Source: Pontibacillus chungwhensis BH030062
Lineage (GTDB): Bacteria; Bacillota; Bacilli; Bacillales; BH030062
DNA length: 64,000 nt
Direction of reading: 5' to 3'
NCBI RefSeq assembly: GCF_000770675.1
Contig: NZ_AVBG01000015.1
Location: 1 to 64,000 of the forward strand
The notes below the pieces were generated by a model, which did not search any database, was not told the origin of the DNA, and saw only the letters and a program-made list of their open reading frames with translations. Positions within the stretch are counted from its first letter, which is position 1; every line of letters begins with the position of its first letter. Below are positions 52,499 through 62,160 of this stretch, piece after piece. A program made the translations under genes and the position numbers.

Positions 52499-53566
52499 TT
52501 ACCCGTTTTGTTTGATTTGTTCAAGAGTATTTTGATCAGTTGTTCGAACTAGCTTCGTAATCAGTTCCTTGGCAGCAGCATAATCATCCACGTGAATCAT
52601 GGAAGCGGAAGTATGAATATAACGTGAACAGATGCCAACAACAGCAGATGGAACACCTTCATTTGAAGTATGAACGCGACCTGCATCTGTGCCACCCTGC
52701 GAAATAAAGTATTGATATGGAATATCATTAGATTCAGCGGTATCAAGAATGAAATCACGGATGCCTCGATGCGTCACCATCGTTCTATCAAATATACGAA
52801 GCAATGCTCCTTTACCTAGCTGACCGAATTCTTTCTTATCTCCAGACATATCATTTGCTGGAGAGGCATCAAGTGCATAGAAAATATCTGGTTGAATCAT
52901 ATTAGCAGCTACTTGCGCACCACGCAACCCTACTTCTTCCTGCACCGTAGCGCCAGAGTACAACTGATTCGGAAGCTTTTCATTTTGAAGTTCCTTCATA
53001 AGCTCCACAGCAAGGCCGCAACCATATCGATTATCCCATGCTTTAGCTAAGATTTTCTTCTCGTTCGCCATTGGAGTAAACGGGCAAATTGGCACAATTT
53101 GTTGTCCTGGCTTAATGCCAATTTGTTTAGCATCATCAGCATCGTCTGCTCCGATGTCAATCATCATATTCTTAATTTCCATAGGTTTCTTGCGTTGTTC
53201 AGGAGTAAGGTTGTGTGGTGGAATAGAACCGATTACCCCTGTAACAGGACCGTTGTCTGTCATAATTTGCACTCGTTGAGCTAATAGTACCTGGCTCCAC
53301 CAGCCGCCTAGTGTTTGAAAGCGAATCATTCCGTTTGGAGTGATCTGAGACACCATAAAGCCAACCTCGTCCATGTGCCCTGCAACCATAACTTTAGGTC
53401 CATCACCATTCTTCACTCCAAAAACGCCACCTAAGCGGTCTTGTATAATCTCGTCTGAGTATTTCTCAAGCTCTCCTCTCATAAAAGAACGGACAGCATG
53501 TTCATTTCCTGGAGCTCCTTGCAGCTCCGTTAAAGTCTTGAATAAATCCAGCGTTCCTTGATTCAT
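52499..53566 (-). CDS. ytoP: M42 family glutamyl/deblocking aminopeptidase
   Basis: Cytoplasmic, co-catalytic metal aminopeptidase forming large shells in this family. Metal ligands and catalytic residues are in [12 protein letters not shown] (His), [15 protein letters not shown] (Asp), [14 protein letters not shown] (Glu-Glu), [10 protein letters not shown] (Asp) and [14 protein letters not shown]. The 355 residues match B. subtilis YtoP. It is divergent from ytzB, the B. subtilis neighbour. Confidence 0.95.
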   Translation of the reverse strand: MNQGTLDLFKTLTELQGAPGNEHAVRSFMRGELEKYSDEIIQDRLGGVFGVKNGDGPKVMVAGHMDEVGFMVSQITPNGMIRFQTLGGWWSQVLLAQRVQIMTDNGPVTGVIGSIPPHNLTPEQRKKPMEIKNMMIDIGADDADDAKQIGIKPGQQIVPICPFTPMANEKKILAKAWDNRYGCGLAVELMKELQNEKLPNQLYSGATVQEEVGLRGAQVAANMIQPDIFYALDASPANDMSGDKKEFGQLGKGALLRIFDRTMVTHRGIRDFILDTAESNDIPYQYFISQGGTDAGRVHTSNEGVPSAVVGICSRYIHTSASMIHVDDYAAAKELITKLVRTTDQNTLEQIKQNG

Positions 53567-53719
53567 ATGTATTCATCTCCAATTTTTTATCACTTGATCT
53601 CTTCATCATTTTAACGAATGTTCTGAATTGTTTCCACCTATCTAACCCTATTATTTTCTATTTTGCTCATTTTCGTCTATACTATTAAGTATAAATCGTT
53701 TAGTAGAGAGGTGTTAGGA

Positions 53720-54034
53720 ATGAAATTGAAACGTTCATTGTTAGCTTTAGGTATCGGTACAGTAGTCGGTGTTGTTGCTTGGAAACAGATAAGCGATAAA
53801 CAGCAACTATCCCCTGAGAAGGCTCTTAAGCTTGCGAAGGAATCCTTCAAACGTCAGGGTCCTATTAGCGGCTCTTGGATCCACATGAAGACTGAGGAAT
53901 TCTCAAGTGACGATCTCCCTTATACAGTTTATCGAGGAGGAGTCTCACGCTCTCTTGATGGCCAAACAAAGCAATACGAATTCTATATGGATGCCGTGAC
54001 GGGCACTATTCTAGACGTTAGCGTTGTAGCCTAA
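53720..54034 (+). CDS. ytzB: PepSY-domain small protein YtzB
   Basis: A 104-residue protein with an N-terminal hydrophobic/signal segment (SLLALGIGTVVGVVAWK) and one PepSY domain (LSPEKALKLAKESFKRQGPI ... YRGGVSRSLDGQTKQYEFYM, DAVTGTILDVSVVA). PepSY domains are thought to modulate peptidases; here it lies divergently beside the M42 peptidase. The ATG at 53720 follows AGAGGTGTTAGGA. Confidence 0.88.
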   Translation: MKLKRSLLALGIGTVVGVVAWKQISDKQQLSPEKALKLAKESFKRQGPISGSWIHMKTEEFSSDDLPYTVYRGGVSRSLDGQTKQYEFYMDAVTGTILDVSVVA

Positions 54035-54043
54035 ATCGTACAC

Positions 54044-54077
54044 AAAAGGTATCTCCGTAAACAGGAGATACCTTTTT
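54044..54077. terminator. bidirectional terminator between ytzB and ytnP
   Basis: AAAAGGTATCTCC / GGAGATACCTTTT stem with a 7-nt loop between convergent genes. Confidence 0.88.
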
Positions 54078-54082
54078 CATGT

Positions 54083-54925
54083 TTAACGATCCCTTTTTAA
54101 TTTATCCACTATCTCTCCATCACAGTTAAACTGTAAAGCTCTATAGTATGCATCATGATAAAACGTATACCAAGCCTGACGCTCATATCCATACTTCATC
54201 CAATCTTCCTTCTGATGAACAGATGTAACAGGATAATCATCATATGCTAATACCCATAGTACGTTTTGATGAGCGTGTGTGGGCATAATATCAGCCATAT
54301 GTATAAAAAGTTCGTCCTCATCTGCGAACTTTATGATGCTATGACCCGCACTATGTCCACCAGTATGGATCATGTATAACCCTTCTGCAATCTCTAAAGA
54401 TTCATTAAATGGATGAACTCGTGACTCAATTGGTTTCCAGTTCTCTTCCCAATATGTATTCTTTGAACGAATATTAGGAGATCTCATTTCATTCCATTCT
54501 ACAGAAGAAGTATAAATGAAAGCATTCTCGAAAGCAGGAACCCACTGGCCTTCTTCCCATTTGGTTAATCCACACGCATGGTCAAAATGAAGATGGGTCA
54601 TCAAAATTCCATCTATATCACTGGTACGATAGCCTATTTCTTTAAGGGAATCCTCAACGGAAGACTCTTCATCTACACCAAAATTTCTTAGTTGTTTTTC
54701 CGTCATCTTACCTTTCCCAATTCCAGCATCAATTAGGTACTTCTTACCGTCCAGTTCTAACAGAATGGGATCTGTCCTAAGTTCTATTTGATTTTTATCA
54801 TTGTGTGGATATTTCCGGCTCCATAGGGGCTTTGGAACAACTCCAAACATCGCTCCACCATCTAAATGTGTTACGCCACCATTTAACCAGGTCAATTTTG
54901 CGCGTCCAACACGTAACGTTTCCAT
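54083..54925 (-). CDS. ytnP: YtnP, metallo-beta-lactamase-fold lactonase
   Basis: Metallo-beta-lactamase-fold hydrolase; B. subtilis YtnP is described as a quorum-quenching lactonase that interferes with Streptomyces signalling. Zinc ligands are in [12 protein letters not shown] (HxHxDH), [13 protein letters not shown] and [11 protein letters not shown]. The 280 residues match the family. It lies just downstream of trmB on the same strand, about 57 bp apart, as in B. subtilis. Confidence 0.92.
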   Translation of the reverse strand: METLRVGRAKLTWLNGGVTHLDGGAMFGVVPKPLWSRKYPHNDKNQIELRTDPILLELDGKKYLIDAGIGKGKMTEKQLRNFGVDEESSVEDSLKEIGYRTSDIDGILMTHLHFDHACGLTKWEEGQWVPAFENAFIYTSSVEWNEMRSPNIRSKNTYWEENWKPIESRVHPFNESLEIAEGLYMIHTGGHSAGHSIIKFADEDELFIHMADIMPTHAHQNVLWVLAYDDYPVTSVHQKEDWMKYGYERQAWYTFYHDAYYRALQFNCDGEIVDKLKRDR

Positions 54926-54982
54926 AACATCCCTCCATACTTCAATAGTTTAACACAGAGGAAAAGTTTGGTGTAAGCGTTA

Positions 54983-55636
54983 TCAATCAGTTGGATTTGA
55001 CGGAAAACGTACGCGACAACGATAGATAGGTTGTCCCTTATTCGAGAACTTCTCTTCATATTCTGTCATGACATTATAGGGGTCTTCTAACGTATGAAGG
55101 TCCAGATTAACCTCTTCAATTTTACAACCATATTGGGAAAAACTCATAAGTGAGTATTCAAAAAGGTGTTGGTTATCGGTTTTCATAACGATTTGACCAT
55201 TTGGTTTCAAAACTGCTTCGTATTGTTCCAAAAAGGTATGGAACGTTAAGCGACGCTTCTCATGACGTGATTTAGGCCATGGATCAGAGAAGTTTAAATA
55301 AAGTTGATCTACTTCATTATCTCCAAACAAATCTCTGAGATCACTTGCGTCTACATTGAGGAGACGGACATTGGAAACTTGTGCATCCAACACTTTTCGA
55401 AGTGCGCCTACAATTACACTCTTAACTCTCTCTATCCCTATAAAATTAATCTCAGGATGCTGCTTACCCATTCCAGATATAAATGCACCCTTACCTGATC
55501 CAATTTCTAAATGAAGAGGCTGATCCTCTGTAAACTCATGATTCCAGTTTTCTTTTTTTGAAAAGGGCTCTTCTACAACAACATGGTTATTCTCATGCAT
55601 GAAGTCATCGGCCCACGGTTTGTTCCGAAGTCGCAT
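54983..55636 (-). CDS. trmB: tRNA (guanine-N7-)-methyltransferase
   Basis: Methylates G46 of tRNA. SAM loop LEIGSGKGAFISGM, and the family signature NFSDPWPKSRHEKRRL are visible, with C-terminal TEYEEKFSNKGQPIYRCR. The ATG at 55636 is chosen because AGGAGG lies eight bases upstream and the product then starts MRLRNKPWADDF as in the family (217 residues). The reading frame is open for another 50 codons upstream, starting at a TTG with no ribosome binding site (see findings). Confidence 0.95.
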   Translation of the reverse strand: MRLRNKPWADDFMHENNHVVVEEPFSKKENWNHEFTEDQPLHLEIGSGKGAFISGMGKQHPEINFIGIERVKSVIVGALRKVLDAQVSNVRLLNVDASDLRDLFGDNEVDQLYLNFSDPWPKSRHEKRRLTFHTFLEQYEAVLKPNGQIVMKTDNQHLFEYSLMSFSQYGCKIEEVNLDLHTLEDPYNVMTEYEEKFSNKGQPIYRCRVRFPSNPTD

Positions 55637-55825
55637 CTTGCCTTCCTCCTTACGATAATCAATGTATACCTTATCACGAACAAATAAAAAGTGAAAGTTT
55701 TTGTCGATACGAAGCAAAACCGTATTTCCATGAGGAAAAGAATGCTTTTTTAACTCTGGGTCCGTGTTAAGATCATATATCCCCAAATAAGATGAAATTT
55801 CATTCCAAAAAAGGTAAAAATGCTG

Positions 55826-55855
55826 TTGGGTTGGAAGCGCTTTCTATTTTATGAT
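55826..55855 (+). promoter_or_regulatory. promoter with a cre site in the spacer, for the 53-residue gene
   Basis: TTGGGT (55826-55831) and TATGAT (55850-55855) have an 18-bp spacer. Between them lies TGGAAGCGCTTTCT (55832-55845), which matches the cre consensus at all but one fixed position. CcpA binding here would block RNA polymerase, so catabolite repression is inferred. Confidence 0.6.
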
Positions 55856-55892
55856 ATAGAAAGTGTTCAAATACGGGAAACGGAGTGATCAC

Positions 55893-56054
55893 ATGTTAAC
55901 GATCTTATCTAAATGTACAGAAGCGTTTGTTCTGTTTATGCTAGGCATATCCTTTGTAGGTTACGCTGTTTTTGTTTATCCATTTGAGAAGCTTCATGAG
56001 AAAACAAATAGAGAAGTAAAAGCCAATCAGCTGAAATATGCACCGAACGCGTAA
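55893..56054 (+). CDS. small membrane protein of unknown function
   Basis: A 53-residue product (ATG at 55893 after CGGAGTGATCAC) with one membrane helix (about 11-29, AFVLFMLGISFVGYAVFVYP) and a basic C-terminal tail (EKLHEKTNREVKAN). It lies between divergent trmB and ytzH, with its own promoter and strong terminator, which supports it as a real transcript. No homologue is recognised. Confidence 0.68.
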   Translation: MLTILSKCTEAFVLFMLGISFVGYAVFVYPFEKLHEKTNREVKANQLKYAPNA

Positions 56055-56084
56055 CTACTGCGGATTAAATTATATAGCCAATAA

Positions 56085-56124
56085 AAAAGAACTTTGGGAT
56101 AGAATACCCCAAAGTTCTTTTTTT
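56085..56124 (+). terminator. terminator after the 53-residue gene
   Basis: AAAGAACTTTGGGG-type stem pairing with CCCCAAAGTTCTTT, followed by a T run. Confidence 0.85.
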
Positions 56125-56221
56125 ACCCTATATGATGACGCTAAAGTTCTTAAATGTTGATAATGGTGTACATATTCCCTCTGAATCCGTAAAAACTACG
56201 GTTAGAAAGGGGATAGACTAT

Positions 56222-56506
56222 ATGCCATTAACAGTAAAAGATCAAGTAAACGTACTTTATGATTTACTCAGTGAACATTCAGAAGAGTGCTGCGGTAGCG
56301 TATCTGAGTGTCAACAAATTCAAAGGTTAGTCCGTTCCATTCTTACTAAAAAAGAATTGCAGGACGAAAATGTCCTACGTTCCTTACCGGCCATTTATGA
56401 TTACGGGAAAGCCGGAGAAGATTCAAGTGACTTATCTAGCCACATTACATCGAACCAGTCTCAATTAGAAGAATGGGTAACGTCCATTGGAAATGTTAAA
56501 TATTAA
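56222..56506 (+). CDS. ytzH: YtzH-like protein
   Basis: A 94-residue protein of the YtzH family, of unknown function: MPLTVKDQVNVLYDLLSEHS, then CCGSVSECQQIQRLVRSIL. The ATG at 56222 follows AAAGGGGATAGACT; the longer reading frame upstream has no such site. Its 3' end overlaps the convergent ytmP by 11 bp. The ytmP-ytzH-trmB neighbourhood is the B. subtilis one. Confidence 0.85.
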   Translation: MPLTVKDQVNVLYDLLSEHSEECCGSVSECQQIQRLVRSILTKKELQDENVLRSLPAIYDYGKAGEDSSDLSSHITSNQSQLEEWVTSIGNVKY

Positions 56507-57308
56507 TAATCCCGAGCTTCACCATAAGCCGCTTAAGGTCCTCAAGCCAACGAGCGGCTTCTGATTCTTCATGCCTGCTTTTATGCCACTGAATAAATGA
56601 AACGGTTTGGGCTACAATGTACCAGTGCATGCGAACCAATAAGGGTTTATCTAACTCTATACCGTAAGTGTCTAGCCAAACATCCCATTCCTCTTCAGGG
56701 ATATACCAATGTAAAATCATTCCAAGATCCATAGCAGGATCAGCTACCATTGCATTGTCCCAATCAATTAAAAACAGTTGATCTGCATCTGTTAAAAGCC
56801 AGTTATTATGGTTCATGTCACTATGACACACCACCTTTTTCTGATTTTGAACATGCGGAAGCTGCTGATCAAGATAGCGCAATGCTTGATGAATTTCTAT
56901 TTGAGTATTTATGAAACTTGAACACTGCTCTTGTTTCCTTAAATCATTTAAATAATCGATAGGATCTAAAGGTTGTTTCCCTAATCGCATAAGCAGATCT
57001 AATAATTCGGAAGAATGATGAATTTTACTTAACAGTTGGGCTACTCGAGGATGCTTGATCTCTTCAGGCTTAAGCTCTCTTCCTTCTAACCACTGTTGAG
57101 CGGTAATAACATCACCATTTTCCATTCGTTTCGTCCACACAAGCTTAGGGACGATCCCTTCTGCTGACAACACAGCTAAAAAAGGTGAGGAATTTCGTTT
57201 AAGAAATAGGCGCTTTCCTTCACGGTGTGCATAGTAAGCTTCTCCTGTGGAGCCGCCTGCTGGGGTAATTGTCCAATCATTACCGAGTATTTGTTCCAAC
57301 CAATTCAC
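56496..57308 (-). CDS. ytmP: YtmP, aminoglycoside-phosphotransferase-like kinase
   Basis: Protein-kinase-fold phosphotransferase of the APH/choline kinase family. Visible are the nucleotide-loop region TPAGGSTGEAYYAH, KRLFLKRNSSPF (ATP lysine), the catalytic VVCHSDMNHNNWLL (HxDxxxxN) and FLIDWDNAMVADPAMDLG (metal Asp). The substrate is unknown. The GTG at 57308 is preferred: GAGG lies eight bases upstream and the product starts at NWLEQILG (270 residues). The ATG 17 codons further up lacks a ribosome binding site. Confidence 0.88.
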   Translation of the reverse strand: MNWLEQILGNDWTITPAGGSTGEAYYAHREGKRLFLKRNSSPFLAVLSAEGIVPKLVWTKRMENGDVITAQQWLEGRELKPEEIKHPRVAQLLSKIHHSSELLDLLMRLGKQPLDPIDYLNDLRKQEQCSSFINTQIEIHQALRYLDQQLPHVQNQKKVVCHSDMNHNNWLLTDADQLFLIDWDNAMVADPAMDLGMILHWYIPEEEWDVWLDTYGIELDKPLLVRMHWYIVAQTVSFIQWHKSRHEESEAARWLEDLKRLMVKLGIINI

Positions 57309-57490
57309 CTTCAATTCCTCAAATCTGTTCAGGTTTGTTTTCTTTATAATCGTAAGCATGTATAATTGTTATGAATATTGCACAGAGTCATAACGTGCCT
57401 AACTATTATAGTACTATTTTCATGTTGTTTTTAAAGACACGACAACAATAGATTAACGCATTTCAACTATTGAATTCAAGTCTTATTCCG

Positions 57491-58429
57491 TTATTTCTTT
57501 CCTTTAAATACGGGTCTAGGTATATTTGCTTTTTGAATGTAACAAGATTGGCATGAACCAGACTCACCGTCTACATGATAAGACAAGACCTCCTCACTCT
57601 TAACAGAGACCTTAGATCCAGTAAGAACCTCTACCTCTTTGAATCGAACATGTCCACCCCAAAAAACGGTCACAAACATCACAAGCACTTTCCATTTTGA
57701 AATATTATGAAGGACGAGAAGCTCCAATTGGTTTGATTGTATGCGAGCATTTGGAAGGATCCGCATCCCCCCGCCGTAGTAACCGTGTATTCCAATTGTG
57801 ACCATCCATACGTTTTTAAGTGTTCGCTTTTCCCCATCTACTGTTAACTCTATTGTTTTCGGCTGAAAGGCTCTTAACGTTCTTAATAGCGCCAAACAAT
57901 AGATGAGGAAACCAATATTGTAGAGATTTAGCCATTTCTTTAGGATTGAATTATTTGCTACCTTTACAATTTCTCCATCAAAACCAAACCCGATACTGTT
58001 CGCCAAAAGCCTTGCGTTTTTTTCCTTACGATAATCCGTTCGATAAGTTCCTACACGATAGTCTGAGTATTGGTTCTCACTTCCTACGATATCTTCAAAT
58101 ATTTCAATGGAACTTTTCTTCGAGAGTGTAGCCTTTCCAAAGTCATTACCAGACCCACCAGGGATCAAAGCAAGAGGAATGGAAGGGTGATGTTTAAGTC
58201 CATTCAAAACTTCATGAATGGTGCCGTCTCCTCCTATAACGATTATACAAATAATTCTATCTTTGTATATTTCTGCAACTTGTTGAGCCAGCGCTTCTGT
58301 GTGTCCTTCATGTTGAGTTATGAAAGCACGGCATTCCACCTTCTTATAAACAGGAGATTGACGTATCTGTTCAAACACTTTCTTGGCCTTGCCGCTCCCG
58401 GCATAAGGGTTCACAATAACAATGTACAT
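57491..58429 (-). CDS. ytlR: YtlR-type diacylglycerol-kinase-family lipid kinase
   Basis: A 312-residue lipid kinase of the DagK/YegS family. NPYAGSGKAKK near the N terminus, VIGGDGTIHEVLNGL (GGDGT nucleotide motif) and IPGGSGNDFGKA are diagnostic. Bacillus YtlR is a putative paralogue of DgkB; the true substrate is not shown. The ATG at 58429 follows AAGGGG; the TTG seven codons earlier overlaps that site. Confidence 0.88.
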   Translation of the reverse strand: MYIVIVNPYAGSGKAKKVFEQIRQSPVYKKVECRAFITQHEGHTEALAQQVAEIYKDRIICIIVIGGDGTIHEVLNGLKHHPSIPLALIPGGSGNDFGKATLSKKSSIEIFEDIVGSENQYSDYRVGTYRTDYRKEKNARLLANSIGFGFDGEIVKVANNSILKKWLNLYNIGFLIYCLALLRTLRAFQPKTIELTVDGEKRTLKNVWMVTIGIHGYYGGGMRILPNARIQSNQLELLVLHNISKWKVLVMFVTVFWGGHVRFKEVEVLTGSKVSVKSEEVLSYHVDGESGSCQSCYIQKANIPRPVFKGKK

Positions 58430-58506
58430 AATAAAAATTCCCCTTTTCAAACCTTATTACTTCAGAAAATAGTCCTATTTCTATTATACTAGTATAAAAA
58501 GGAGTG

Positions 58507-59535
58507 ATGATTATCTCTATCGATTGCCAAAGGTGCGGAACTTCTGTATCACTGCCTTCTAGTGGATACATGACCGTGCGAACAAAAACCAAAAATCAAA
58601 CTTGGAAACATTCTATTCAGCTACCGATTAGCCAGCAGGAAGAAAGCTACCTTATGTATCAATTCAATTCCCAACCCGAATTACTACAAGGTCTACAAAC
58701 TTTAATGGAACACGACATGAAACAAGAGTGGGTTCATTTCTCTGACGACTCTGGAAACAAGTCCTTTCCTATGCAGGTTGAACATCTATTTGAGCGCCTT
58801 TCTTATCCTGAGCTTGTAACAATAATTGAAGAAGGTCTTTTTACATCTTACCTTCAGCCAATTGTGCACATGGATACAGGGGAGGTCTATGGATACGAAG
58901 CCCTTTTGCGATCAACGGAGAGAAACGTTTCTCCAGGAGAGTTATTTTCTTTTGCCAAACGAGCCGGCCTTCACTCCATGTTGGATCAGAAAGCTCGAGA
59001 AGAAGCTGTAAAAGCCAAAGCTCAACATCTTTATGATGGTCAGAAGTGCTTTATTAACTTCCTTCCATCTACAATCTATGTACCTGAACATTGTTTAAGC
59101 CATACGTTTAACATCGTTAAAAAGTACAACGTTGACCCAGGGGATCTTGTCTTTGAGGTTGTCGAAACTGAAAGAATTCACAGCATTGATCATTTACATA
59201 ATATCTTTTCGACATACAAAGCTTCGGGCATGCACGTAGCATTAGATGACGTAGGTAGTGGTTATAGCACCTTAGAAGTACTTAGTCTATTAAAGCCAGA
59301 CGTGGTCAAGGTTGACCGGGAATACATCAGAAATTGCCACGAGGACCATGACAAACAAACATTTTTAAAATCAGTAATCAAAACCGCTTCCGAATTGTCC
59401 ATCACCTTACTAGCTGAAGGGATTGAAACCAAAGATGAATATAAATGGCTAGAAGATTCAGGAATTCATCTTGGGCAAGGCTATTTTATTGGGAAGCCAT
59501 CACCTCAACCAATTGAAGCTTTTATTCTTCCCTAA
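58507..59535 (+). CDS. EAL-domain cyclic di-GMP phosphodiesterase
   Basis: A 342-residue soluble protein: N-terminal unique part (about 1-95, with a CQRCG Cys pair near the start) and a C-terminal EAL domain (about 100-342). Active-site elements are YGYEALLRS (EAL), FINFLPSTI, LVFEVVETERI, VALDDVGSGYSTLEVL (DDFGTG equivalent), VVKVDREYI and LLAEGIETKDEY, so metal ligands appear intact. Start choice is uncertain: AAGGAG lies only two bases from the ATG at 58507. It is divergent from ytlR and overlaps the end of the NERD gene by 4 bp. It may oppose the GGDEF enzyme at 16.6 kb. Confidence 0.88.
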   Translation: MIISIDCQRCGTSVSLPSSGYMTVRTKTKNQTWKHSIQLPISQQEESYLMYQFNSQPELLQGLQTLMEHDMKQEWVHFSDDSGNKSFPMQVEHLFERLSYPELVTIIEEGLFTSYLQPIVHMDTGEVYGYEALLRSTERNVSPGELFSFAKRAGLHSMLDQKAREEAVKAKAQHLYDGQKCFINFLPSTIYVPEHCLSHTFNIVKKYNVDPGDLVFEVVETERIHSIDHLHNIFSTYKASGMHVALDDVGSGYSTLEVLSLLKPDVVKVDREYIRNCHEDHDKQTFLKSVIKTASELSITLLAEGIETKDEYKWLEDSGIHLGQGYFIGKPSPQPIEAFILP

Positions 59536-60368
59536 ACATCGTCTTCTTGGTTCCATTCTGTTCGTTTTACAGAAGTAAATTGTGTATAGTGGAGCAATGT
59601 CGCCATAACTTTCATCTGTTGGTACTTTAGTGGTGACTTAAAGGATCTCATTTGTTCAAACCATTCCTGGTATTCATCTTGGCCTACATACTCCGTCTGG
59701 TAGGGTTCAAGATTAAACTCTATTTTGTTTTCCGGGGACAGTACTAGTTGTTTAACAGGGTAATCAATGCTATGAGCTTTTAAGATACTCTGGACGATTC
59801 GTGACGTCCTTTTTAGTGAAATTAAAGGACTCAAAAAACGAGTTCGAACATTACTTTCTTCTTTATACCATGAACGTTCATCTCCGGGGATCAATGTGGT
59901 ACCCTCAGTCTCGTTAATGAGTTTCACACAATAGATCCCCTGTGGATGGATTATGATTGAATCTGTTTCAATAGGCGCTTTCTTAATACGAAAAATTGGT
60001 TCATATAAAAGAAGAAATGTGTCTGGGAATCGCTGTAAAAAATAACGAAGCGTTTCATCTTGCTCGTACATCCCGTCTAAAAAAGACATCTCCGTTAACG
60101 ACCGAGATGCCCACTTTAATTGAAATGGTAATAACCCATCAAGAAAATACTGCTTTACTTCTTGCTCATTATTTGGGACACTGCCGTTGTAAATAAAAGA
60201 ACTCAAGGCTTCACGATAATCCGTGTCTTCTAATTCAAATCGACGATCCCACAAAGACTTTAACTTTTTCCAATTCCCTTGTTTGAGGCGTATAAATTGC
60301 CCAGGATATCGATAAGGATCCGTTGAATAACGTGAGACATAATCCTGAAGTTTAATTAACTGTGCCAC
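59532..60368 (-). CDS. NERD-domain protein
   Basis: A 278-residue protein. The central part (about 115-225) resembles the nuclease-related NERD domain: FLLLYEPIFRIKKAPIETDS, IIIHPQGIYCVKLI, SPLISLKRTSRIVQSIL and VKQLVLSPENKIEF. Catalytic competence is not evident. It lies 10 bp downstream of thpR on the same strand, likely one transcript with thpR and possibly the MFS gene. The substrate is unknown. Confidence 0.75.
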   Translation of the reverse strand: MAQLIKLQDYVSRYSTDPYRYPGQFIRLKQGNWKKLKSLWDRRFELEDTDYREALSSFIYNGSVPNNEQEVKQYFLDGLLPFQLKWASRSLTEMSFLDGMYEQDETLRYFLQRFPDTFLLLYEPIFRIKKAPIETDSIIIHPQGIYCVKLINETEGTTLIPGDERSWYKEESNVRTRFLSPLISLKRTSRIVQSILKAHSIDYPVKQLVLSPENKIEFNLEPYQTEYVGQDEYQEWFEQMRSFKSPLKYQQMKVMATLLHYTQFTSVKRTEWNQEDDV

Positions 60369-60377
60369 TATAAAGTC

Positions 60378-60938
60378 TCAAGCCTCCTCTTCTAACTTGA
60401 ATTTCTCAACTTCTTCATACATCGGGTTTCTATTTGGATGAATTCGGAACAATGAAAAGTGATCTACAAAGTATGTCTCTTCAAACTCCACAACCTCTTC
60501 TAAAGGTTTATGAAGCTGTTGATCACCTTTCCATTTCTTCGCTAGTGTAATGTGCGGGGAATATGATCTTCTCTCCTTAGGATACCCCGCCCTCTCACAC
60601 TCTTCGCTTACATCAGTATAGAGTTGGACCAGAGCCTCGACTTTCTCCACTCCTGCCCATAACACCCTTGGCTGATCTCGTTCACCAAAGGTCCCGACTC
60701 CTTTTAAAGGGAGAGAGAAAGCAGAACGAACTTGCCGCAAATGACTCATACGATCTCTCAATTCCTCTACTTTGTTTTCGGCTACACCCCCAAGAAATGT
60801 TAGGGTAATATGAAAATCTTGATGATTTGTCCATTTCTTATAAGAGACATATGGTGCTATCTCATTCTGAATAGAACTTAGACTTTGTTGCAACGTTGGT
60901 GATAAAGGGATGCCGATAAAATAATGAGCTTCTGACAT
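60378..60938 (-). CDS. thpR: RNA 2',3'-cyclic phosphodiesterase
   Basis: 2H-family phosphodiesterase (LigT/ThpR) that opens 2',3'-cyclic phosphates on RNA ends. Both catalytic HxTx motifs are present: DFHITLTFLG (about residues 43-52) and YSPHITLAKK (about 127-136). 186 residues is the normal length. It forms a close set with the downstream NERD gene and the upstream MFS gene (14 bp apart). Confidence 0.9.
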   Translation of the reverse strand: MSEAHYFIGIPLSPTLQQSLSSIQNEIAPYVSYKKWTNHQDFHITLTFLGGVAENKVEELRDRMSHLRQVRSAFSLPLKGVGTFGERDQPRVLWAGVEKVEALVQLYTDVSEECERAGYPKERRSYSPHITLAKKWKGDQQLHKPLEEVVEFEETYFVDHFSLFRIHPNRNPMYEEVEKFKLEEEA

Positions 60939-60952
60939 TATAAATCATCTCC

Positions 60953-62140
60953 TTATGTTCCTGCTTGAGCAGAGTAAACCGTTTGATTGACTTCAGAGCG
61001 AACCAATAATATGATCAGTAATCCAATCATAGTCATGAGAGCGAAAAATCCATACATCCCATATACATTCCACCGATCAAGTAATACACCACCTATAAAG
61101 GTAAAGAACGCGTTTCCCATTCCATTTCCAACAGCTGAATACAGACCGACAGCTGTAGCTTGTACATCCTTTGGAGCCGTTTGACGAACAAACAACAAGG
61201 CCGCAGGAATGTAAAGACCAACTGATATACCCTGTACGATTGTTGTACTGTAGACCAACATTGCCGAAGGTTCAAAGAAATAAAATAGCCACCTTGCTCC
61301 TGAAACAGAAGCACAAAGCATCATAACAGGAATAACCCCCATTTTGTTGATGACTTTTTGGGACATGTTCATAAAAGGTGCTTCACTTCCAGCAGCTAGT
61401 AAAAAGGCAATCCCAACACCTGACAAAGTACCGCCTACGGTAAGAATGAACGTTCCGAAGTAATAATTATTAGCAAGTACAGGGCCAAATATTAAAAAGT
61501 TGGATAATAGAAATAAAAGAAACGTCTTTTGTTTCACTAGTGTTTTAAAACCTGCCCTGAAACTCACCCCTACATGTTGACCTCTCTTTGGAAAGGCACT
61601 AAGAGCTATAGCAGAAAGAACTAACCCAAAGCTAAACGCATAAAAGACCCATGTTAAATCCTGAGTAATATCTGTAACCCGCCCAACAATAAAAACAGCA
61701 ACGGCAAAACCAACCGCTCCCCACAAGCGGATATTGCCATACTCCTTATCGTATTGTTGAACAAAGTGGAGAGATAAACTATCGGACAATGGAACGACAG
61801 CTGATTGAAAGACTGCAATTGCTACAATCCCTAACAATAAGGTTAAAAAAGTATCCATTTGTGTATAAAGTAATGACATTGCGCTTGCCATCAGGACAGC
61901 TATGAACAAGAGCAATCTAGGACGCCTTGTAATATCGCTGATCATTCCCCAAATCGGTTGAATAAAAATGGTCACAATTGGGATAGTAGCTACGATGAGC
62001 CCAATTTGGGTATGATCCAGCCCTTGTTCATTTTCTAAGTAAACAGAAAGCAAAGGAAACAAGGATCCAAACCCAAAAAAGGCTAGTACATAGAATAGTT
62101 GAAAGAATCGATACGTCCGATTTGGTGAAGTAACATTCAT
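60953..62140 (-). CDS. major facilitator superfamily transporter
   Basis: A 395-residue, twelve-helix permease. The loop motif GMISDITRRPRLLLFIAVLM after helix 2 fits the MFS signature, and the general pattern resembles the nucleoside/phenylpropionate (MFS_1-like) group. The substrate cannot be told. It is 20 bp downstream of pepV on the same strand and just upstream of thpR, so the run pepV-MFS-thpR-NERD may be one operon. A peptide or nucleoside substrate is only a guess. Confidence 0.82.
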   Translation of the reverse strand: MNVTSPNRTYRFFQLFYVLAFFGFGSLFPLLSVYLENEQGLDHTQIGLIVATIPIVTIFIQPIWGMISDITRRPRLLLFIAVLMASAMSLLYTQMDTFLTLLLGIVAIAVFQSAVVPLSDSLSLHFVQQYDKEYGNIRLWGAVGFAVAVFIVGRVTDITQDLTWVFYAFSFGLVLSAIALSAFPKRGQHVGVSFRAGFKTLVKQKTFLLFLLSNFLIFGPVLANNYYFGTFILTVGGTLSGVGIAFLLAAGSEAPFMNMSQKVINKMGVIPVMMLCASVSGARWLFYFFEPSAMLVYSTTIVQGISVGLYIPAALLFVRQTAPKDVQATAVGLYSAVGNGMGNAFFTFIGGVLLDRWNVYGMYGFFALMTMIGLLIILLVRSEVNQTVYSAQAGT

Positions 62141-62160
62141 AGTTGTTTCATTCCCCTTCT

